A stretch of DNA of 64,000 bases, taken from Pseudarthrobacter sp. PS3-L1 (GTDB taxonomy: Bacteria; Actinomycetota; Actinomycetes; Actinomycetales; Micrococcaceae). How positions within the stretch are numbered: position 1 is the first letter of the stretch; each line of letters starts with the position of its first letter. The stretch is from the NCBI RefSeq assembly GCF_030063285.1, contig NZ_JASISU010000001.1, positions 1 through 64,000 on the forward strand, given 5' to 3'. Below the pieces are notes generated by a model, which made no database searches, was not told the origin of the DNA, and saw nothing but the letters and a program-made list of their open reading frames with translations. Positions 53,143 to 61,566 of the stretch are shown here, one piece after another. The position numbers were made by a program, and so were the translations under genes.

Positions 53143-54123
53143 TCAGGCGGACATGCCATTGACAGCGAGCCAGTTGAGGATCGTTTCCAAACTTTCGGGG
53201 TCAAGATGCGTATCCAGCTCGTTGTATCCACTGCCTGGCGACGCGGCGATATCAATCTGAGAGCGTTGATCCTCTTTGAATACGTGATTGGCGTTGGCCG
53301 GGAAGTAGAACGTTACATTGGCCATCCCCGCAGCGGCATCTTGGAGTGGAGTGCCATCGGCGTAAACGTCTACCTGGAGGTCTTTCGTGCCAATGAGAAC
53401 CAACGTGGGGATCTGTACCTTCGCGAGGGAATCACTCGCCGATTCGATCCACAACTCGCGGGCGAAAGGCAGGTTCGCCGGAGCTTCGATGCCAGCAAGG
53501 GCTATCTTCACGTTATCCGGCAGGCTCGGATCAAGATCCATCTGCTGCCCGGAGGAGTATCGTGCAGCGGCCGCGTGCACCTTCGACATAAATTCGGTGT
53601 CATCGATAATTTGTGCCTGGAGCGCCAGTTGCGATATCAACACAGTTTCTATCGGCCGCCCAGGTAGTGCGGCGAGGATGATTCCCGCTAAGGGGACGCC
53701 TTGGGCCGTTGTAACGTAGTGCAGCACGTGCAGGGTTCCTTCACTGTGGCCGAGCCCCACAATTCCTGCCGAGTCCACGAAGTCCTGCCGAGAGAGCTCA
53801 GTGACGGCTGCGATCAGCTCGTCTAGATGCGATTTCATGCTCATCTTCCCACTGAGCTTTCCGGCATTCTCCATCGCGTGCGGGCCGGACGCCCGCTTGT
53901 CGTAACGAAGAGAAGCAATACCCTCATCTGCGAAGGACTCTGCCAACAGTCGGGCGCTGCCATTGCTACCGGGCAATAGCGGTGAGCACCAATCGCGATC
54001 TGTTGGGCCGCTGCCAGCAACAAAGATCACTGAAGGGAATGGCCCACCACCGTCGGGACACATAACCGAGCCCTCCATTGTGATGCCATCCAGCTTCCAC
54101 GTCAGGTCAAAGGATCGTGTCAT
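53143..54123 (-). CDS. Alpha/beta hydrolase
   Basis: The 326-aa protein has the order of dienelactone-type or acyl-peptidase hydrolases: VIFVAGSGPTDRDW (oxyanion), LRYDKRASG, GLGHSEGTLHVL with the nucleophile Ser, LVLIGTKDLQVDV and NANHVFKED with the catalytic His. No signal is present, so it is cytosolic. The substrate is not predictable. An in-frame ATG start at 54123 is kept because no better one is seen. Confidence 0.85.
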   Translation of the reverse strand: MTRSFDLTWKLDGITMEGSVMCPDGGGPFPSVIFVAGSGPTDRDWCSPLLPGSNGSARLLAESFADEGIASLRYDKRASGPHAMENAGKLSGKMSMKSHLDELIAAVTELSRQDFVDSAGIVGLGHSEGTLHVLHYVTTAQGVPLAGIILAALPGRPIETVLISQLALQAQIIDDTEFMSKVHAAAARYSSGQQMDLDPSLPDNVKIALAGIEAPANLPFARELWIESASDSLAKVQIPTLVLIGTKDLQVDVYADGTPLQDAAAGMANVTFYFPANANHVFKEDQRSQIDIAASPGSGYNELDTHLDPESLETILNWLAVNGMSA

Positions 54124-55019
54124 ATGTGCCTTCCATTCCCCCGTTACCTAACCCGAAGCCAAAACAACGGGCAGGGCGCAAGGTTTTCAGAGCCAATCCG
54201 GTAGCGGAAGGACCACAGCCGACACGATCTGTCGCATGTGCCCCCGCCTGGCTCGTCTTTGAGCCTGGCCTAGGACACCATCGTTGCACGCGAGCACCGG
54301 GGCCGGACGCTATGAGGCTGAGTTGAGCAAGCGTTTTGCCAAACTGTTGGCGACCATAGGCCCTCGCTGCCATCCCTCGCACACGCCATTGTTCAGCAGG
54401 CAGGGCATTTACGATGGGCTCTGCCTCTGATGCCCCGTGTGCGGAGAGCAAGCTGCACGTCACCTGGACTATGAGCTGGTGCGCCGACTCGCCCACCCCT
54501 CCGGTGACGGCTTCGCGCGAAAGGATCGCCCGATACACAATGATCTGGGGGAGTCGTACGCAAAGTGCATTGTGTGGATTGCTCAAGGGCCCGAGAGAGC
54601 ACCAGCCTGGAGCATCGGCGCGCTGTGCTCGGTGTTGAGCTGCCCGTTGACGGTCATGTCGCCGCTCCTGGGGTGAGGTGTACTCCTGAAGTGAGACAGG
54701 GCCGAGTGGGTTTTCCTGCGTCTTCTGGTTCAACCTATTTGTGGTGAGTGAAAAACAGATTCTGTTGCATTTGTTGATTCGTCTTGCCGTTTGCTGGCTC
54801 TGGTGTCCGCTGAACCGGGAATCTCCCAGACCGCGTTCAATCGTTGGGTGAAGATAGATCAAAAATTGAAGCGAGATGTCTCACCATCTTTGACGCGCCT
54901 ATGCGCATCCCAACCATGCTGGTGGCTCTCGAGTCACAGTTACGGACGCCGCAAATAGCTTGCGGTGGAGCACCCAGCGTAGTGGGCTGACAGCTTGCTT
55001 TAGCCTCTGCCTGATCGGG
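54124..55019. other. Long stretch without a supported gene
   Basis: About 900 bp between a hydrolase and the oxidoreductase. A 251-codon open frame exists on the minus strand and partial frames on the plus strand (FARKDRPIHNDLGESYAKCI and LVSAEPGISQTAFNRWVKID near 54500-54870), but none has a good start, a ribosome binding site or a family match that I recognise. It may be decayed DNA. Confidence 0.4.
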
Positions 55020-55970
55020 TTAGTGTGGCGTGATGACTAAACGTCCTGTGCTTCCATGGGACTCGAACACGCGATGTGCATCTGCGATCTGGTCCATTGC
55101 GAAGGACGCGGCAATACTGGGCTTGATGACACCTTCGGTGAGAAGGTGTGCAGCTTGCTTGATTGCGCTGCGTGTGGGTTGACCTGCGAAGCCGCGGACT
55201 CGGCGCTGGCCAGCCGGGATCGAGCCGAGTATCGCTCCAAACGCAGCTGGCGACTTGAGTGCTGCGGTCGTCACCATCCGGCCCTTCTGCTTAAGTCGCT
55301 TCTGCCAAGCCATGAGATCGACGCCGGTGGTATCAAAGATGCCATCGACGCGCGGGATGTCACCAGGTGCAGTTCGACGGTAGTCCAGAACCTGATCGGC
55401 CCCAAGACCCAATACAAACTCAGCCGTCTGGTCAGTTGCGATGCCAATGACCCGAGCACCGCGGTGCGCAGCCAGTTGAACGATCGCTGAACCCATCCCT
55501 CCTGCAGCACCGCGAACAACGATCGTGTCCCCGGGTGTAATGGGGACGTGCGTCATAGCAGTCCAGGCGATAGTGGCAGGCACTAAAGCAGATGCCGCTT
55601 CTTCCGAGGTCATTCCGGTTGGGGCTGGCGCCAGGGCCTTAGTCGGCACGAGTGCGTAGTCAGCAAGCATCCCCACGGGGAGCGAGAACGCGTTGCCGAG
55701 CACGCCCCAAACGCGATCTCCCTGCGAGTAGCCCTTGACCTTTTCGCCGATGGCATCGACTATGCCGACCAAATCAATTCCAGTGCCGTAGGGTCCCTTC
55801 GACCAAGTTATTCGCTTGTACCAACCCGCTCGCGCGAGTACGTCGACATGATTGACACTTGTCGCCTCGACACGGACACGAACTTGGTTGATGCCGGGAT
55901 TTGGTATGCCCACTGTAACTTCGCGGAGAACCTTCGGGGGTCCGTATGAATCGAATTGGATTGCTTTCAA
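55020..55970 (-). CDS. NADP-dependent quinone-oxidoreductase-like protein
   Basis: The 316-aa protein belongs to the zinc-independent medium-chain dehydrogenase/reductase family (Qor type). Visible are MKAIQFDSYGPPKVLREVTVG at the N-terminus, VNHVDVLARAGWY, the nucleotide-binding GDTIVVRGAAGGMGSAIVQLAAHRGARVIG and DGIFDTTG. It reduces quinones or enones with NADPH. The promoter faces the TetR gene that starts at 56058. Confidence 0.9.
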   Translation of the reverse strand: MKAIQFDSYGPPKVLREVTVGIPNPGINQVRVRVEATSVNHVDVLARAGWYKRITWSKGPYGTGIDLVGIVDAIGEKVKGYSQGDRVWGVLGNAFSLPVGMLADYALVPTKALAPAPTGMTSEEAASALVPATIAWTAMTHVPITPGDTIVVRGAAGGMGSAIVQLAAHRGARVIGIATDQTAEFVLGLGADQVLDYRRTAPGDIPRVDGIFDTTGVDLMAWQKRLKQKGRMVTTAALKSPAAFGAILGSIPAGQRRVRGFAGQPTRSAIKQAAHLLTEGVIKPSIAASFAMDQIADAHRVFESHGSTGRLVITPH

Positions 55971-56057
55971 GAGATTTCCTCACTATTGTTCGTTGGTCCT
56001 TTACTACACTCATCTTTCTATCACAAGTGGATCAACTACTCCATTTAAGGAGATCTC

Positions 56058-56612
56058 GTGCGTGCTGACGCTGAGCGCAACCGCGAAAAGATCATCAATG
56101 CAGCTTCAAATCTATTTAACGACGTAGGAACCTCGGTCTCGCTCAATGAAATTGCGGCGCATGCCGACGTAGGCATCGCCACGCTTCTTCGACGATTCCC
56201 TAGCAAGCAGGCCATAATTGAAGAGGTATTCGCGCGAGACCTCGATTTTTGGCTCGACAGTGCTGGCGAGGCCCGACGCTCAGGTAGTCCGGGATTGACC
56301 TTTCTAAACCTGACCCGCACCCTACTTGCCAATCAGGCCCGTCACCCACATTGCGCAGACTTGCTGGTCCACGCATTTCTAAGATCTGACAGGTTCGCCG
56401 AGCGCCGCGAGACGTTTCGCGCCGATGTAGAATTCCTGATCCGTCGGGGCGTCGAAGAGGGTGAGATCTACCCCGACACAACCTGGAGCGATCTGGTCCT
56501 GCTCATCGAGTCGGCTGGAGCACTTGCACTATTGGACCCGCACCACGCCGAAGAAAAGATCTTCCACTTGCTGGAACATTTCGAGCGGTCGTTCAAGATA
56601 CGAGTGAACTGA
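56058..56612 (+). CDS. TetR-family regulator
   Basis: The 184-aa protein has an HTH of the TetR type (NDVGTSVSLNEIAAHADVGIATLLRRFPSKQAI, residues about 22-54) and a helical C-terminal ligand domain. The start is GTG with AAGGAGATCTC upstream. It is divergent from the quinone-oxidoreductase gene, 87 bp away, so it is probably its repressor. Confidence 0.9.
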   Translation: MRADAERNREKIINAASNLFNDVGTSVSLNEIAAHADVGIATLLRRFPSKQAIIEEVFARDLDFWLDSAGEARRSGSPGLTFLNLTRTLLANQARHPHCADLLVHAFLRSDRFAERRETFRADVEFLIRRGVEEGEIYPDTTWSDLVLLIESAGALALLDPHHAEEKIFHLLEHFERSFKIRVN

Positions 56613-57239
56613 AACAGTTCCACTGTTGGCTGTGCATCAATAGTTTTCATTTGGGGTACCAAGAGCGTGAAGGTTCGACCTCAATGGACTGTTTATCAAG
56701 GCCACACACTGAAGGGCCAACTCCGCGCTTTGAACATCAACCTTGCGTACGTACCGCAGCCTGGGCTGCCTTGTTCGGGAACTGTTACGGAACCGCAAAA
56801 GAACACGATCCTTACCTGGAAACTGATCATGAGGCCAAAGACAAGATGTTCTTGGTTCTTGGTTCTTAACTCAGACAAGAAATCAGTCACTTCTGACTGA
56901 CTTTTAAACGCCGATAACCTGCCTTATGTCAACCTAAATTGGTTGATGCCGATTTCGTTTCCGATTTCAGGCGGAAGCATGTCCCTGGTGCGAAGTGAGT
57001 CCAGGGCCAACCTCGCGTACCTGCAGGAAGAAATGAAGGACAACCCGGACCCCAGACCAGCGACCTGTCTGCTCCGGCCACCAAGAGCCTGTCCGCGGAT
57101 CGGCTTGCCAGTGGAGTTCTAAAAAATCACGAGGTCGGAGCTACGACCCCCGCTCGTCCGGTCCAAGATTGACACTTACCGATAGATTCATAACTGTTAG
57201 CGTATTGACACTACCCGTTAGACACGGAATCATTAGCGT
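56613..57239. other. Non-coding stretch with one terminator
   Basis: About 630 bp with no supported gene. A frame beginning near 56667 (VKVRPQWTVYQGHTLKGQLR) has no family match. It ends at the terminator at 56883. The end (57168-57239) carries the repeats of the next gene's promoter. Confidence 0.4.
56883..56906 (+). terminator. Short rho-independent terminator
   Basis: TCAGTCA-CTTC-TGACTGA is a perfect 7-bp stem with a four-base loop, followed by CTTTTAA. Confidence 0.6.
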
Positions 57240-57241
57240 AT
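57168..57241. promoter_or_regulatory. Repeated motifs at the promoter and start of an HTH gene
   Basis: ATTGACACT occurs at 57168-57176 and 57204-57212. TTAGCGTAT occurs at 57197-57205 and again at 57233-57241, where its last ATG-containing bases overlap the start codon of the HTH gene; an incomplete TTAGACAC lies between. Such repeats in the translation start region suggest binding of the gene's own product. Confidence 0.45.
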
Positions 57242-57929
57242 GGATGTAAAGCGAGATATGACGGTGGCCGAGGCTGCCGACCGGCTCGGCCGCAGCACGA
57301 TGTCGATCCACCGTCTGATTCACTCAGGCCAGCTGACAACCACCGGGACGGTGGGTAAAGCCCTGTTGATAGACCGGTCATCCGTTGAGCGTTTGGCCGC
57401 CACCGGTACCCGGCCCGGCCGGGCGTGGACGGCGAAGACAGCGTGGGCCGCCATGGCCCTGCTCTCCGGCCAGAACCCCACCTGGATCTCCCCCTCAGAA
57501 AAGTCCCGCCTGAAGAGCAGGCTCCGCGAGCTTGACGCCGACGCTGTCTGTGTCCTGGCCCGGAACAAGGACAAGACCATCCGCTTCCGCGCTACCCAGG
57601 ACGGACTGGCCGCACTGAACAGCCACCTGATCGCCAGCGGCGCCTCTGCCATGCGGGACGAAACCACCGCCGAAACCTTTGGCATGTCCGGCGGCGGCGG
57701 GATCGCCGAGGGTTACGTCATGTCCGGCGACGCGGCCGCGCTGGCCAATGCCTTCGGCCTGGTCGAAGACCCCGACGGCAACGCCATCATCCACGAGGTC
57801 GAGCTGGCCGAGCCTTTCACCGAAGGCCGGGCACCGGTCGCCGCGGTCGCGGTGGACCTGATGAGATCTTTGGCCACCCGCGAACGCAGCGCTGGCCGAC
57901 GCGTCGTCGATGAGCTCCTCCACGTCTGA
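57240..57929 (+). CDS. Excisionase-like HTH protein
   Basis: The 229-aa protein has an N-terminal MerR/excisionase-type HTH (MTVAEAADRLGRSTMSIHRLIHSGQLTTTG, residues 7-36). The rest is helical with no known domain (SEKSRLKSRLRELDADAVCVLARN; GGGGIAEGYVMSGD). Relatives occur with toxin-antitoxin and phage-related genes. Start ATG 57240 lacks a ribosome binding site, so translation may be leaderless, or start at ATG 57258. The last residues (RERSAGRRVVDELLHV) overlap opposite-strand YhcG relic DNA. Confidence 0.7.
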   Translation: MDVKRDMTVAEAADRLGRSTMSIHRLIHSGQLTTTGTVGKALLIDRSSVERLAATGTRPGRAWTAKTAWAAMALLSGQNPTWISPSEKSRLKSRLRELDADAVCVLARNKDKTIRFRATQDGLAALNSHLIASGASAMRDETTAETFGMSGGGGIAEGYVMSGDAAALANAFGLVEDPDGNAIIHEVELAEPFTEGRAPVAAVAVDLMRSLATRERSAGRRVVDELLHV

Positions 57930-58087
57930 GCCGGCCATGGCTGAGGTGGCCACGATGTCCCAATAGCGCTCGATCATTGCCGTGTTGACGGTCTGCTGCG
58001 CTCGGTACTGCGCGTCCCGGACAAGGTGCTTCAGCCCCGACAGGACAGCGGCATAGTCTCCGGGAGATCGGGCTCAAGCTGGCTCAT
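57908..58087 (-). pseudogene. YhcG/DUF1016-type nuclease, N-terminal relic
   Basis: From ATG 58087 the sequence reads MSQLEPDLPE, a one-base shift, then DYAAVLSGLKHLVRDAQYRA and QQTVNTAMIERYWDI. This is the N-terminus of the PDDEXK-family YhcG proteins (DUF1016). The remaining 250 or so residues, including the nuclease core, are missing. Confidence 0.75.
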
Positions 58088-58118
58088 GAATCCACCCTAG
58101 CCCGCGGTCATTCAACCG

Positions 58119-58145
58119 AAGTGTCCAGAGACCGTCTGGACACTT
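58119..58145. repeat. Perfect inverted repeat, 10-bp arms
   Basis: AAGTGTCCAG (58119-58128) pairs exactly with CTGGACACTT (58136-58145) with a 7-bp loop. It lies 32 bp upstream of the YhcG relic's start and could be its operator, a terminator, or an element end. Confidence 0.55.
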
Positions 58146-58460
58146 TCCGCGACCCGGGGGTTTCCTACTGCGAGCCAGCTACTTCTCCCCGCGGACGCAA
58201 GGTTCGAACGCAGCCGCTCAGCAAGCGGGCCGCTCGGCTCTACCGGTCATCTGCCGCACCGGGCATCCAGGTTGGGTCCGCAAGAAGGTTCCCTGTAAAT
58301 CTTATGAACTCCATGAGTTTCCGCAGCGACTGCCCGACTTCGGCGGCATCTAGTGAACCGAAACGATGGTTCCAAAAATGCCGAGCAGGAGGCTCCGGAG
58401 GCCAGGGGTCAGAAGGCCACCGTGTATTAACAGGCTCCCACACAGAGCCACGGCGCTCAG
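58146..58460. other. Non-coding stretch
   Basis: About 310 bp with no supported gene. A 67-codon frame on the minus strand (58240-58443) lies 18 bp after the nucleotidyltransferase stop but has no ribosome binding site or family match. Confidence 0.35.
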
Positions 58461-59054
58461 TTACTGGTTCTGCCCGGGATCAGGCGGGAGGACACCTGCA
58501 AGCCAGATGATGGACTGGCGCTGCCGGTATTCCAGCACATCTACATCCTGATCGCTTTCAACCACGCTTATGTCGATGGAGGCCAGCCGCTCTTTAAGGA
58601 TGGCCGGATCGATCAGGCGCGCCAGCATCAGCGCCCGAACAAATTCAAAGTCCTTTTCACGGTGCGCCATCAGCTTCGCCGTGCACAGGTCGTGGGGTTC
58701 TAGGCACAAGCCTGTGGCGTTGTTTGTCGCTTCGTTGCGCACCCCGACTAGCCGGTACTCCCAGTCCGGGGGCAGTATTGCTGTTCTCTTACCCACCCCT
58801 TCGATATAAAAGCCGTAGGTGGCGTGGAACTCCGACCACTCCCCTGCGTCAAAGCTCAGTTGATCACTCAAAGCATCGGCATCAGCATCTCGCATCGGAG
58901 CGATGTCGACCTCCGGTGACATCGTCGCAGCTGCCGGCAGCTGGTCCTCACTGTAGGAACCTAAGATCGACTGGCTGCCGATGATAATGACCTGGTCGTC
59001 CCGGATGATTTGGGTTGCGGCACGGATAGCGTGCTCGAGTTCAACCCTTCGCAA
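58461..59054 (-). CDS. DUF6036-like nucleotidyltransferase, toxin candidate
   Basis: The 197-aa protein resembles the nucleotidyltransferase-fold DUF6036 family: IIIGSQSILGSYSEDQLPAAATMSPEVDIAPM (the Gly-Ser motif and the Asp-x-Asp-like DIAPM, about residues 24-55), then AKLMAHREKDFEFVRALM. TTG 59054 overlaps the upstream HTH gene by 14 bp. This arrangement is that of type II or IV toxin-antitoxin pairs such as AbiE/MenA-like systems, where the transferase is the toxin. The family match is by motif only. Confidence 0.7.
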   Translation of the reverse strand: MRRVELEHAIRAATQIIRDDQVIIIGSQSILGSYSEDQLPAAATMSPEVDIAPMRDADADALSDQLSFDAGEWSEFHATYGFYIEGVGKRTAILPPDWEYRLVGVRNEATNNATGLCLEPHDLCTAKLMAHREKDFEFVRALMLARLIDPAILKERLASIDISVVESDQDVDVLEYRQRQSIIWLAGVLPPDPGQNQ

Positions 59055-59586
59055 GGAACTGCGCTTTTTTCATGGCAACTAGCCTATCTTCGCCACTCAA
59101 AGCTCCGGCGAAGGGACTGATCTGGCGCAGATCCCGGCCCTTTTCATCGTTAGCGAGCATTGCCTTTTCTAGTGATTCATCGGGCAGTTCGAGAAGTTCG
59201 TCCCACTCCTCAAGCCAACGTTCAGCGACGGCAGCACGCGGGGTGCTACGCATTCTTTCAAGGTTGCTGCGTGCCAGGTTGCGCAGCCGCAATGGCTCCT
59301 CATGCAAGCGCATACCAAGCATGACGTGCAGCTCATAAGGGAACCGTTCTTCGCGCCGGGCCTGTGGGTGCCGGGCTTTCGCCGTGCGGAGGGCATCCTG
59401 AATCACCGACGGGCTGCTTCCAAGCCGCGCAGCAATGGCCCGCACGGATAGCCCTGAGGCGCTGAGGCCCAGGATGCACTCCTGACGCCGACGTGCGCTC
59501 AGCAGCATTTGCTTCCGGGCATCTTCCGTCTCGGAGGCGGAGGCAGCCGCCTCGGTCGTCAAACGGTCGATAATGCTCTGATCCAT
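59041..59586 (-). CDS. HTH antitoxin-like protein
   Basis: The 181-aa protein has a helix-turn-helix (GLSASGLSVRAIAARLGSSPSVIQDALRTAKARHP, residues about 38-72) followed by an all-helical tail (LRNLARSNLERMRSTPRAAVAERWLEEWDELLEL). It is expected to bind the palindrome at its own start (59588) and neutralise the nucleotidyltransferase encoded next. The genes overlap by 14 bp. Confidence 0.7.
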   Translation of the reverse strand: MDQSIIDRLTTEAAASASETEDARKQMLLSARRRQECILGLSASGLSVRAIAARLGSSPSVIQDALRTAKARHPQARREERFPYELHVMLGMRLHEEPLRLRNLARSNLERMRSTPRAAVAERWLEEWDELLELPDESLEKAMLANDEKGRDLRQISPFAGALSGEDRLVAMKKAQFLAKG

Positions 59587-59587
59587 T

Positions 59588-59610
59588 ACTGTATGGTACC
59601 CCCATACAGT
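59588..59610. promoter_or_regulatory. Operator between divergent HTH and MerR genes
   Basis: ACTGTATGG and CCATACAGT are perfect 9-bp arms separated by TACCC. The site abuts the leftward HTH start and contains the ATG of the rightward MerR gene (59593), so one bound protein could shut both promoters. Confidence 0.7.
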
Positions 59611-59877
59611 TTACAGGCAAACCTTGATGCCGCCGAACTCGTGGGGACCGGCCAGCAGAACCTCCAGCTGTATGAGCTCAAAGGCCTACTGGAACCCGGG
59701 CGGACTGTCGGAGGAACGCGTCGTTACAGTGAGCAGGACCTGGATACCCTGCGCCGGATCAGCTCATTGCTCGCGGACGGGTTGAATCTAGCCGGCATCC
59801 GCGTTGTCCTTGACCTTGAATCGGCCAATAAGCTCCTGCACAAGCAGCTGGCTGCAGCCCGGCACCACCGAGACTAG
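59593..59877 (+). CDS. Small MerR-family regulator (HspR-like)
   Basis: The 94-aa protein has a MerR winged helix: AAELVGTGQQNLQLYELKGLLEPGRTVGGTRRYSEQDLDTLRRI, then LADGLNLAGIRVVLDLESANKLL. The GTGQQNL-LYE and GGTRRYS segments resemble HspR-type repressors, but only the winged helix and a short tail are present. The start lies inside the palindromic operator. Divergence from a toxin-antitoxin-like pair suggests it belongs to the same locus. Confidence 0.8.
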   Translation: MVPPYSLQANLDAAELVGTGQQNLQLYELKGLLEPGRTVGGTRRYSEQDLDTLRRISSLLADGLNLAGIRVVLDLESANKLLHKQLAAARHHRD

Positions 59878-60259
59878 GCATCGGCGGCCCCCACCAGGCC
59901 ATGGGAACCGGAGGCATGCGCGTCAGGCGGTGACATCCCTTCCGAAGCGGGTCGGCCAAGGGCGTTTAGGATCTGCCCCGCGCTGAAACCGCAACCGTAC
60001 CTAACCGACCCACCCTATATCTCTCGCTCGTAGCACCTCAGTGGTTCGGAATCTGGGCGCAGCAACCTGGCCATACTCGGCGCAAGCCCTGAGAGGGCCC
60101 GACCTCATTGCCTCGGTAAACCACAGAACCGAGGCCACTCCCCCGGGCCGCTTTACGACAAGAAAAACACCAGAATCAGAAGCACATTTAGGGGTATGGG
60201 CCACGGTGCTGGATTGTTTTCCATCGTCAGCAAGCACTGAGAGCATCAGCTGGGCCGGG
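59878..60259. other. Intergenic region, nothing supported
   Basis: About 380 bp between two TA-like loci. Open frames exist on both strands, but none has a family match or ribosome binding site. Confidence 0.35.
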
Positions 60260-60895
60260 TTAGGCGTGAGGAGGGTGGTCGCGGACCTGACTGGCGGACT
60301 CGTGGTTGCGTCGGCGTAGGAGTATGGCGTCAGCGGCGGCCATCGCTTCTTCCGCGACGATCTCATAGTTGTCTGCTGGTGCACTCAGGGCGATGGAATT
60401 TTCGCCGTACTTGTCGAAGGCGAGTCGCACGAGGTCCTCGGCTCGTTCGATTCTCAGGGCGAGCACTATGTGCCCGAGGTCCTCGATGTCTTTGGCCCGT
60501 TCCGCAGCCATTTTCATGGCAGCCAAGGTGGGCAGGTCAGCGAGCCTGACGCCAGAGGAGGTTCCCGCGGGGCCCGCGATCCACTGAGCCTCATCGGGGA
60601 GAAATGCTGCAGCGTTACGGTTCAGCCAGTTCGGGGGAAGTCCGTATTCTGCGGCCATGCCCGCAGCGACCTCTTCGACAATGTCGCTAGAAGCGTACTG
60701 GGCATCAATGTCTCCAGTGGCTCGATCTAGCACGCCATGGAGCAGGAGCGCGGCCCCACCGACAATTTGAATATCTAGCGCAACGCCTCGCGTCGTGCGC
60801 CGAGCCTCAACCTCGCGGAGTAACTGTACGACGTCCTCGCACCGAAAATCACGTCCCGCGGTCAAAGCGTCGCCAGATCTCGTTCGCGGATCCAC
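60260..60895 (-). CDS. Nucleotidyltransferase, second toxin candidate
   Basis: The 211-aa protein resembles DUF6036-type nucleotidyltransferases: DIQIVGGAALLLHGVLDRATGDIDAQY (GG-x8-D-x-D motif, about 40-66), a helical middle with LADLPTLAAMKMAAERAKDIEDLGHIV, and an Ala-rich end. The start is uncertain: ATG 60895 gives a 34-bp overlap with the upstream Xre gene, and TTG 60865, which overlaps its stop as TTGA, is an alternative. It forms a pair with the Xre gene. Confidence 0.75.
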   Translation of the reverse strand: MDPRTRSGDALTAGRDFRCEDVVQLLREVEARRTTRGVALDIQIVGGAALLLHGVLDRATGDIDAQYASSDIVEEVAAGMAAEYGLPPNWLNRNAAAFLPDEAQWIAGPAGTSSGVRLADLPTLAAMKMAAERAKDIEDLGHIVLALRIERAEDLVRLAFDKYGENSIALSAPADNYEIVAEEAMAAADAILLRRRNHESASQVRDHPPHA

Positions 60896-61440
60896 ACGTT
60901 CAATGCAGCGATCTCGCGAGGAGTCTCAGCCCGGATGAGATCCTTCATTCGCTCGCTTACCGGATGAAGCTTTTCAGCTAAAAAGACCGGCTCCGAGGAT
61001 ACCTTAGCCCGCAGGGCCCATCCAGGGGTGGGAGTGTGCGTTTTCGCAGCCACCCAGCGAGTGACTGCTCCAAGGGCTGCCCGGTAGGCATCATCATCCA
61101 TGGTCGGGGCGACAGGCATGAGTGCCCGACCGGCTGAGAGTGATGCGCTGGCGTACTCACCCATTAACCGGAGGGCGAAATGAAAGTCACCCTCACGGAT
61201 TGTCCTGGCGAAGTCTTCGGCGAACTCACGTGTCTGTGGATCGTTTGTAGCTATGTCTAGGTTGAGGGCATGCATCACCTTTAAGGCCAAGCCGAAAGAC
61301 GCTCCATCTTTTCCGGCTTCCAAGTCCACGATGAACTTCCGCGATGCCCCGATAGTGTCGGCCAGCGACTGTTGCGTAAAGCCTTGAGCTTTCCGTCGCT
61401 CGCGCAGTACACGACCAACGGCCTCAACGTTCATGTCCAT
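60862..61440 (-). CDS. Xre-family antitoxin-like regulator
   Basis: The 192-aa protein has a Cro/C1-type HTH (VLRERRKAQGFTQQSLADTIGASRKFIVDLEAG, about residues 9-41) and a helical C-terminus. The chosen start (MDMNVEAV, 61440) fits relatives; the first 29 residues of the longer frame do not. It precedes and overlaps the nucleotidyltransferase, as an antitoxin would, and likely binds the palindrome at 61448. Confidence 0.8.
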   Translation of the reverse strand: MDMNVEAVGRVLRERRKAQGFTQQSLADTIGASRKFIVDLEAGKDGASFGLALKVMHALNLDIATNDPQTREFAEDFARTIREGDFHFALRLMGEYASASLSAGRALMPVAPTMDDDAYRAALGAVTRWVAAKTHTPTPGWALRAKVSSEPVFLAEKLHPVSERMKDLIRAETPREIAALNVWIRERDLATL

Positions 61441-61447
61441 AGCGCAA

Positions 61448-61461
61448 GTATGACACCATAC
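61448..61461. promoter_or_regulatory. Xre operator-like inverted repeat
   Basis: GTATG-ACAC-CATAC lies 8 bp upstream of the Xre start. The arms share GTATG with the operator at 59588, suggesting related binding sites. Confidence 0.5.
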
Positions 61462-61535
61462 GGTTACATTCACTGCCAAACGTGTCCAGCCATAGGGCGA
61501 GCCCTCTCGCGGAAAACGCACTGTCACTCATTGCA

Positions 61536-61554
61536 AATGAGAACAATTCTCATT
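61536..61554 (+). promoter_or_regulatory. Zur box
   Basis: AATGAGAA-CAA-TTCTCATT is a perfect palindrome with 8-bp arms, 12 bp upstream of the CobW-like gene. It matches actinobacterial zinc-uptake-regulator boxes. Zur bound to zinc would keep the operon off. Confidence 0.8.
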
Positions 61555-61566
61555 AGTATCGTTTGC

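Noticed and set aside
54117..54135. GTCATATGTGCC at the start of the hydrolase gene as an eighth res-like copy
   Set aside because: Only seven bases match, the second half is absent, and the bases are explained by the start codon and ribosome binding site.
54107..54862. A 251-codon minus-strand frame between the hydrolase and the oxidoreductase
   Set aside because: It overlaps the hydrolase start, lacks a ribosome binding site, and its composition looks like an open non-coding frame.
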